DNA from: Granulicella cerasi | GTDB lineage: Bacteria; Acidobacteriota; Terriglobia; Terriglobales; Acidobacteriaceae | NCBI RefSeq assembly: GCF_025685575.1 | Contig: NZ_JAGSYD010000003.1 | Location: forward strand, 310,001 to 374,000 | DNA: 64,000 nt | Reading direction: 5' to 3' | Notes under the pieces: model-generated | What the model saw: only the letters and a program-made list of their open reading frames with translations | Databases searched by the model: none | What the model was told of the DNA's origin: nothing | Part shown: in pieces, positions 61,222 through 64,000 of the stretch | Layout of the letters: each line of letters opens with the position of its first letter | How positions within the stretch are numbered: the first letter of the stretch is position 1 | Program-made: the position numbers and the translations under genes

Positions 61222-62118
61222 ATGCTGAAGCACTTGAAGTTCCCTGCCCTCGTTACCCTGACCCTCTCCGCAGGTATGGCGTTTGCAGCCCCTGCAAGCA
61301 AGCCGCAAGACAAGCCCGCAGCCGCGCAACAGGCCACACCGCCGGAAACGCCCGCCGAAAAGCAGATTCGCGCCTGGCACATCCTCACCGACGGTGTGCA
61401 GGACGCCAAGCATCCTGACATGCGCACGCAGGCGCTGTCGGCCCTCTCTGATCTCGGCTCCAACCCTAAAGCCAATGAGCTGATCGCAGCTGCGATGAAG
61501 GATCCCGACCTCGACGTGCGGTCCGCGGCCGCACTCGCCGCCGGCAAAACAAAATCGCGCACCCTCGTTCCTCCGCTGCGCAAACTGCTCGACGATCAGG
61601 AACCGCAGGTCGTCTTCACCGCCGCCAGCGTGCTGTGGAAAGAGTTCCATGACCACTCCGGCGAAGACATCCTCGACGCCATCGTGAGCGGCAAGCGCAA
61701 GGCGAATCCGACGCTGATCCATGGCGCGCAGCATCAGGCCTCGAAGACGCTGCATAACCCAGCAGCACTCGCGAAGCTCGGCGTTGAAAACGGCGCAGGC
61801 TTCTTCCTCGGGCCCTTCGGCTTCTCCATTACGGCCATCGAGTACATGCGCAAGAACGGCACGGATACCGCCCGTGTCACCGCGCTTGAGTTGCTCGCCG
61901 AAGACAAGTCACAGAACACGCGCGATGATCTGATGGATGCACTCACCGACAAGGACATCGGCGTTCGCGCCGCGGCCGCACGTCTGCTCGGCAAGTTCCA
62001 TGAGCACCGCTACGCCACGGCCATCGCTCCTCTGCTCGATGACGAGAAGCTGCCCGTACGCCTCACCGCAGCGGCAGGCTACATCAACTGCAACGCAGCC
62101 GGTGGTGCGAAGAAGTAA
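61222..62118 (+). CDS. Secreted HEAT-repeat protein
   Basis: 298 aa with a signal peptide ([23 protein letters not shown]). A Pro/Ala-rich linker follows to about residue 45. HEAT-like helical pairs then repeat: [55 protein letters not shown], and near the end [28 protein letters not shown]. The central part ([19 protein letters not shown]) is less regular. Probably a periplasmic scaffold; partner unknown. Divergent from comM across 163 bases. Confidence 0.8.
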   Translation: MLKHLKFPALVTLTLSAGMAFAAPASKPQDKPAAAQQATPPETPAEKQIRAWHILTDGVQDAKHPDMRTQALSALSDLGSNPKANELIAAAMKDPDLDVRSAAALAAGKTKSRTLVPPLRKLLDDQEPQVVFTAASVLWKEFHDHSGEDILDAIVSGKRKANPTLIHGAQHQASKTLHNPAALAKLGVENGAGFFLGPFGFSITAIEYMRKNGTDTARVTALELLAEDKSQNTRDDLMDALTDKDIGVRAAAARLLGKFHEHRYATAIAPLLDDEKLPVRLTAAAGYINCNAAGGAKK

Positions 62119-62200
62119 AGCCAGAGCATCCAGCAACCAAGACCTCACTGACAGCAAGACCTCATTGACAGCTCATTGCCAAGCTTGAGGAGATACTTCT

Positions 62201-62241
62201 AACGCTCGCGCCTACAATAAAGGCCGCGAGCGTTTTCTTTT
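62201..62241 (+). terminator. Terminator hairpin abutting the sdaA start, with TACAAT in its loop
   Basis: AACGCTCGCG pairs perfectly with CGCGAGCGTT, with CCT/AGG extending it, followed by TTCTTTT and at once the ATG of sdaA. The loop holds TACAAT, a good -10. It may end the HEAT gene and provide the sdaA promoter. sdaA has no Shine-Dalgarno. Confidence 0.7.
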
Positions 62242-63741
62242 ATGCAGACCAGCCTCTTCGAGCTTTTCAAAATCGGTATCGGCCCCTCGTCCTCTCACAC
62301 CGTAGGACCGATGCGCGCTGCCGTGCGTTTTGGCCGCGACCTCAACGCGCAGGGACTACTGCCACGAACGCAACGCGTCTGCGTGGAGCTCTACGGCTCG
62401 CTCGCGCTCACCGGTATCGGCCACGCCACCGACCGTGCAGCGCTGCTCGGTCTTCTCGGTGAATCACCAGACACCGTCGCGCTCGCGCAGATCGACACGA
62501 TGCTCGCGCGCATCCAGGTGGAGCACCGCCTGAATCTGCTTGGCGTCGCTGACATCGACTTCAATCCCGCGACCGATCTGCTGTGGCATCGCGATCAGAT
62601 GTATCCCGATGCCAGCAATCCTGCGCATCCCAACGGCATGAAGCTTACCGCTTTCGACGCCGCAGGCAGCATACTGCTCAGCGAGACGTTCTACTCCGTC
62701 GGAGGCGGCTTTATCCTTTCAGCCGACGAGTTCGCGAACCAGGCGACGAAGCAGGAGCGCTCCGTGCCGTATCCGTTCTCCTCGGCGGACGAACTGCTCC
62801 GTCTCTCCGAAGAGCATCAGCTCTCGATCGCTGAGGTTGTGCTCGCAAACGAGATCTCGCTGCTCGCTGATCCGACGATCACGCGCCGCATCGATCGCAT
62901 CGTCTCACCTGCGCGTCCCGACAACGAAGCCCCCATCGACCTCGCCGCGCTCACACCCCGCGAGCAGATCGAGGCCGCGGTGCTCACATTGTGGCAAGCG
63001 ATGGCCGACTGCATCGAGCGCGGCATCCACACCGAAGGAACGCTGCCGGGTGGTCTCAACGTTCGCCGTCGTGCCCCCGGACTCGCCGCCCGTCTCGCGC
63101 GCCTCGAAAGCGAAGGCATGCCGCGCGACCCGCTCGCACCGCTCGACTCCGTCACACTTGTCGCGATGGCGGTCAATGAAGAGAACGCCGCCGGTGGCCG
63201 CGTCGTCACCGCGCCCACCAACGGAGCCGCGGGCGTGATCCCTGCGATCGCGCATTACTACCTGCACTTCGCGAGCGGAGACATCACCGAAGCCGAGAAG
63301 CGCGCAGGCCTGCTGCGTTACTTCTTCACTGCAGCAGCGATCGGCATTCTGTACAAAGAGAACGCCTCGATCTCCGGCGCAGAAGTCGGTTGTCAGGGCG
63401 AAGTCGGCGTCGCATGTTCGATGGCTGCAGGCGGACTCGTCGCTGCACTCGGCGGCAACAATGCTGCCGTCGAACACGCTGCAGAGATCGCGATGGAGCA
63501 CAACCTCGGCATGACCTGCGACCCCATCGGCGGTCTCGTGCAGATCCCTTGCATCGAACGCAATGGCATGGGCGCGGTGAAAGCCGTGAACGCGGCGCGC
63601 CTCGCGCTGCATGATCCCGGCCCGCACAAACTCTCGCTCGATCAAGTCATCGACACGATGTATCGCACCGGCATGGACATGCAGTCGCGCTACAAAGAGA
63701 CTTCGCTTGCAGGCCTCGCGTTGAACATCATCGAGTGCTGA
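62242..63741 (+). CDS. sdaA: L-serine ammonia-lyase (iron-sulfur type)
   Basis: SdaA deaminates L-serine to pyruvate and ammonia. 499 aa, a little longer than the usual 455. The beta domain begins [21 protein letters not shown]; the alpha domain carries the substrate loop [12 protein letters not shown] and the three Cys ligands of the 4Fe-4S cluster ([32 protein letters not shown]), with AVKAVNAA following. The extra length sits mostly in the middle, around residues 215-250. The ATG directly follows the T tract of a terminator-like hairpin, so it probably lacks a ribosome site. Confidence 0.94.
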   Translation: MQTSLFELFKIGIGPSSSHTVGPMRAAVRFGRDLNAQGLLPRTQRVCVELYGSLALTGIGHATDRAALLGLLGESPDTVALAQIDTMLARIQVEHRLNLLGVADIDFNPATDLLWHRDQMYPDASNPAHPNGMKLTAFDAAGSILLSETFYSVGGGFILSADEFANQATKQERSVPYPFSSADELLRLSEEHQLSIAEVVLANEISLLADPTITRRIDRIVSPARPDNEAPIDLAALTPREQIEAAVLTLWQAMADCIERGIHTEGTLPGGLNVRRRAPGLAARLARLESEGMPRDPLAPLDSVTLVAMAVNEENAAGGRVVTAPTNGAAGVIPAIAHYYLHFASGDITEAEKRAGLLRYFFTAAAIGILYKENASISGAEVGCQGEVGVACSMAAGGLVAALGGNNAAVEHAAEIAMEHNLGMTCDPIGGLVQIPCIERNGMGAVKAVNAARLALHDPGPHKLSLDQVIDTMYRTGMDMQSRYKETSLAGLALNIIEC

Positions 63742-63884
63742 TCGACGAAGCGGAGCGTGATGCGGCGCGCATCATTCAACACTCACTCGCGTTCGCATGA
63801 TGCCACCGCATGAGCCTCACAATGTGACGTGCACGATCTCTCAACATGAAGAGAAAAATCTCGCAAACAATTTGTACTTTTCGC

Positions 63885-63913
63885 TTGACTCTGTCTCACG
63901 CAAAATCTATACC
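63885..63913 (+). promoter_or_regulatory. Strong sigma-70-like promoter at the window end
   Basis: TTGACT, exactly 17 bases, then TATACC, inside an AT-richer stretch. This is the best match to a vegetative promoter in the window. Transcription would run to the right, out of the window. Confidence 0.65.
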
Positions 63914-63935
63914 TTCGTTAGTTGCTTCATTCATC

Positions 63936-64000
63936 ATGAATGCGACGTCGATGTCCGCATCGAGTAATGGGAGCGCAGGCAAACGCAACCAGGCAAAGCA
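63936..64000 (+). CDS. Possible start of a gene cut off by the window edge
   Basis: An open frame begins with ATG at 63936 (MNATSMSASSNGSAGKRN) and runs off the end. It lies 22 bases after the -10 of a strong promoter. There is no Shine-Dalgarno. The Ser/Asn-rich start is not informative, so it may be a short leader or a spurious frame. Confidence 0.3.
   Translation, partial: MNATSMSASSNGSAGKRNQAK

Noticed and set aside
1-64000. CRISPR arrays, prophage or toxin-antitoxin modules
   Set aside because: No regularly spaced repeats, no phage structural or integrase genes and no toxin-antitoxin pairs were recognised.

Overview
The window is 64 kb of gene-dense, GC-rich bacterial DNA with no rRNA, tRNA, IS element, phage gene or CRISPR array that I can recognise. 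The content fits an Acidobacteriota genome, probably class Terriglobia. The basis is a very large Oar-type TonB-dependent receptor with an N-terminal carboxypeptidase-like domain, a DUF5666-like secreted protein, NHL-repeat lipoproteins, and many short secreted proteins of unknown function next to ordinary housekeeping genes. The taxonomic placement is inference; no marker rRNA is present.

Layout. 0-4.6 kb: rRNA methyltransferases rsmD and rsmI around an M50-like membrane protein that has lost its protease motifs. 4.7-10.9 kb: a protein-thiocarboxylate cysteine pathway (CysM, JAMM hydrolase, ubiquitin-like sulfur carrier, E1-like/rhodanese activator), split by a lipoprotein gene and a small unknown gene. 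11.0-14.8 kb: a GAF histidine kinase, a secreted phosphodiesterase and homoserine dehydrogenase. 14.8-23.6 kb: a purine/ureide cluster with guanine deaminase and every hydrolytic step from urate to glyoxylate, plus an aldehyde dehydrogenase. 23.6-31.9 kb: TonB receptor, DUF5666-like protein, S15-type hydrolase, then a small operon rph / secreted protein / UBP zinc finger / CDGSH protein. 32.4-35.2 kb: a histidine kinase, an NtrC-type sigma-54 activator and a pseudo-kinase-like protein. 35.4-38.6 kb: a LacD-type aldolase and two tandem lipoproteins that look like two-lobed aspartic proteases. 38.7-50.6 kb: an exopolysaccharide locus (Wzc-like, SLBB export protein, glycosyltransferases, flippase, ligase/polymerase, GH26-like hydrolase, and a divergent initiating phosphoglycosyltransferase). 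50.7-57.7 kb: ftsY, ribD, ribE, a HAD phosphatase, rho and rpoZ. 57.7-64 kb: a possible structured RNA region, a GT87-like membrane protein, comM, a HEAT-repeat protein, sdaA and a strong promoter at the window edge.

How the genes work together. The ureide cluster should turn guanine-derived urate into glyoxylate, CO2 and ammonia. The cysteine cluster should make cysteine on a carrier protein and release it with the JAMM hydrolase. The sulfur carrier has a Cys-rich tail after its Gly-Gly, so it probably needs proteolytic maturation. The EPS genes form one translationally coupled operon, and its Wzc-like protein has a degenerate kinase domain.

Themes that recur. Several proteins keep a fold but have lost catalytic residues (M50 protein, Wzc kinase domain, DHp-like protein). 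Three of nine convergent gene pairs overlap by the same four bases (CTAA). Many genes have a -10-like hexamer directly before the start codon and no Shine-Dalgarno. Two families of intergenic palindromic repeats recur. A GGTAACC motif is concentrated upstream of the sigma-54 activator operon and also sits in the EPS divergent promoter region.
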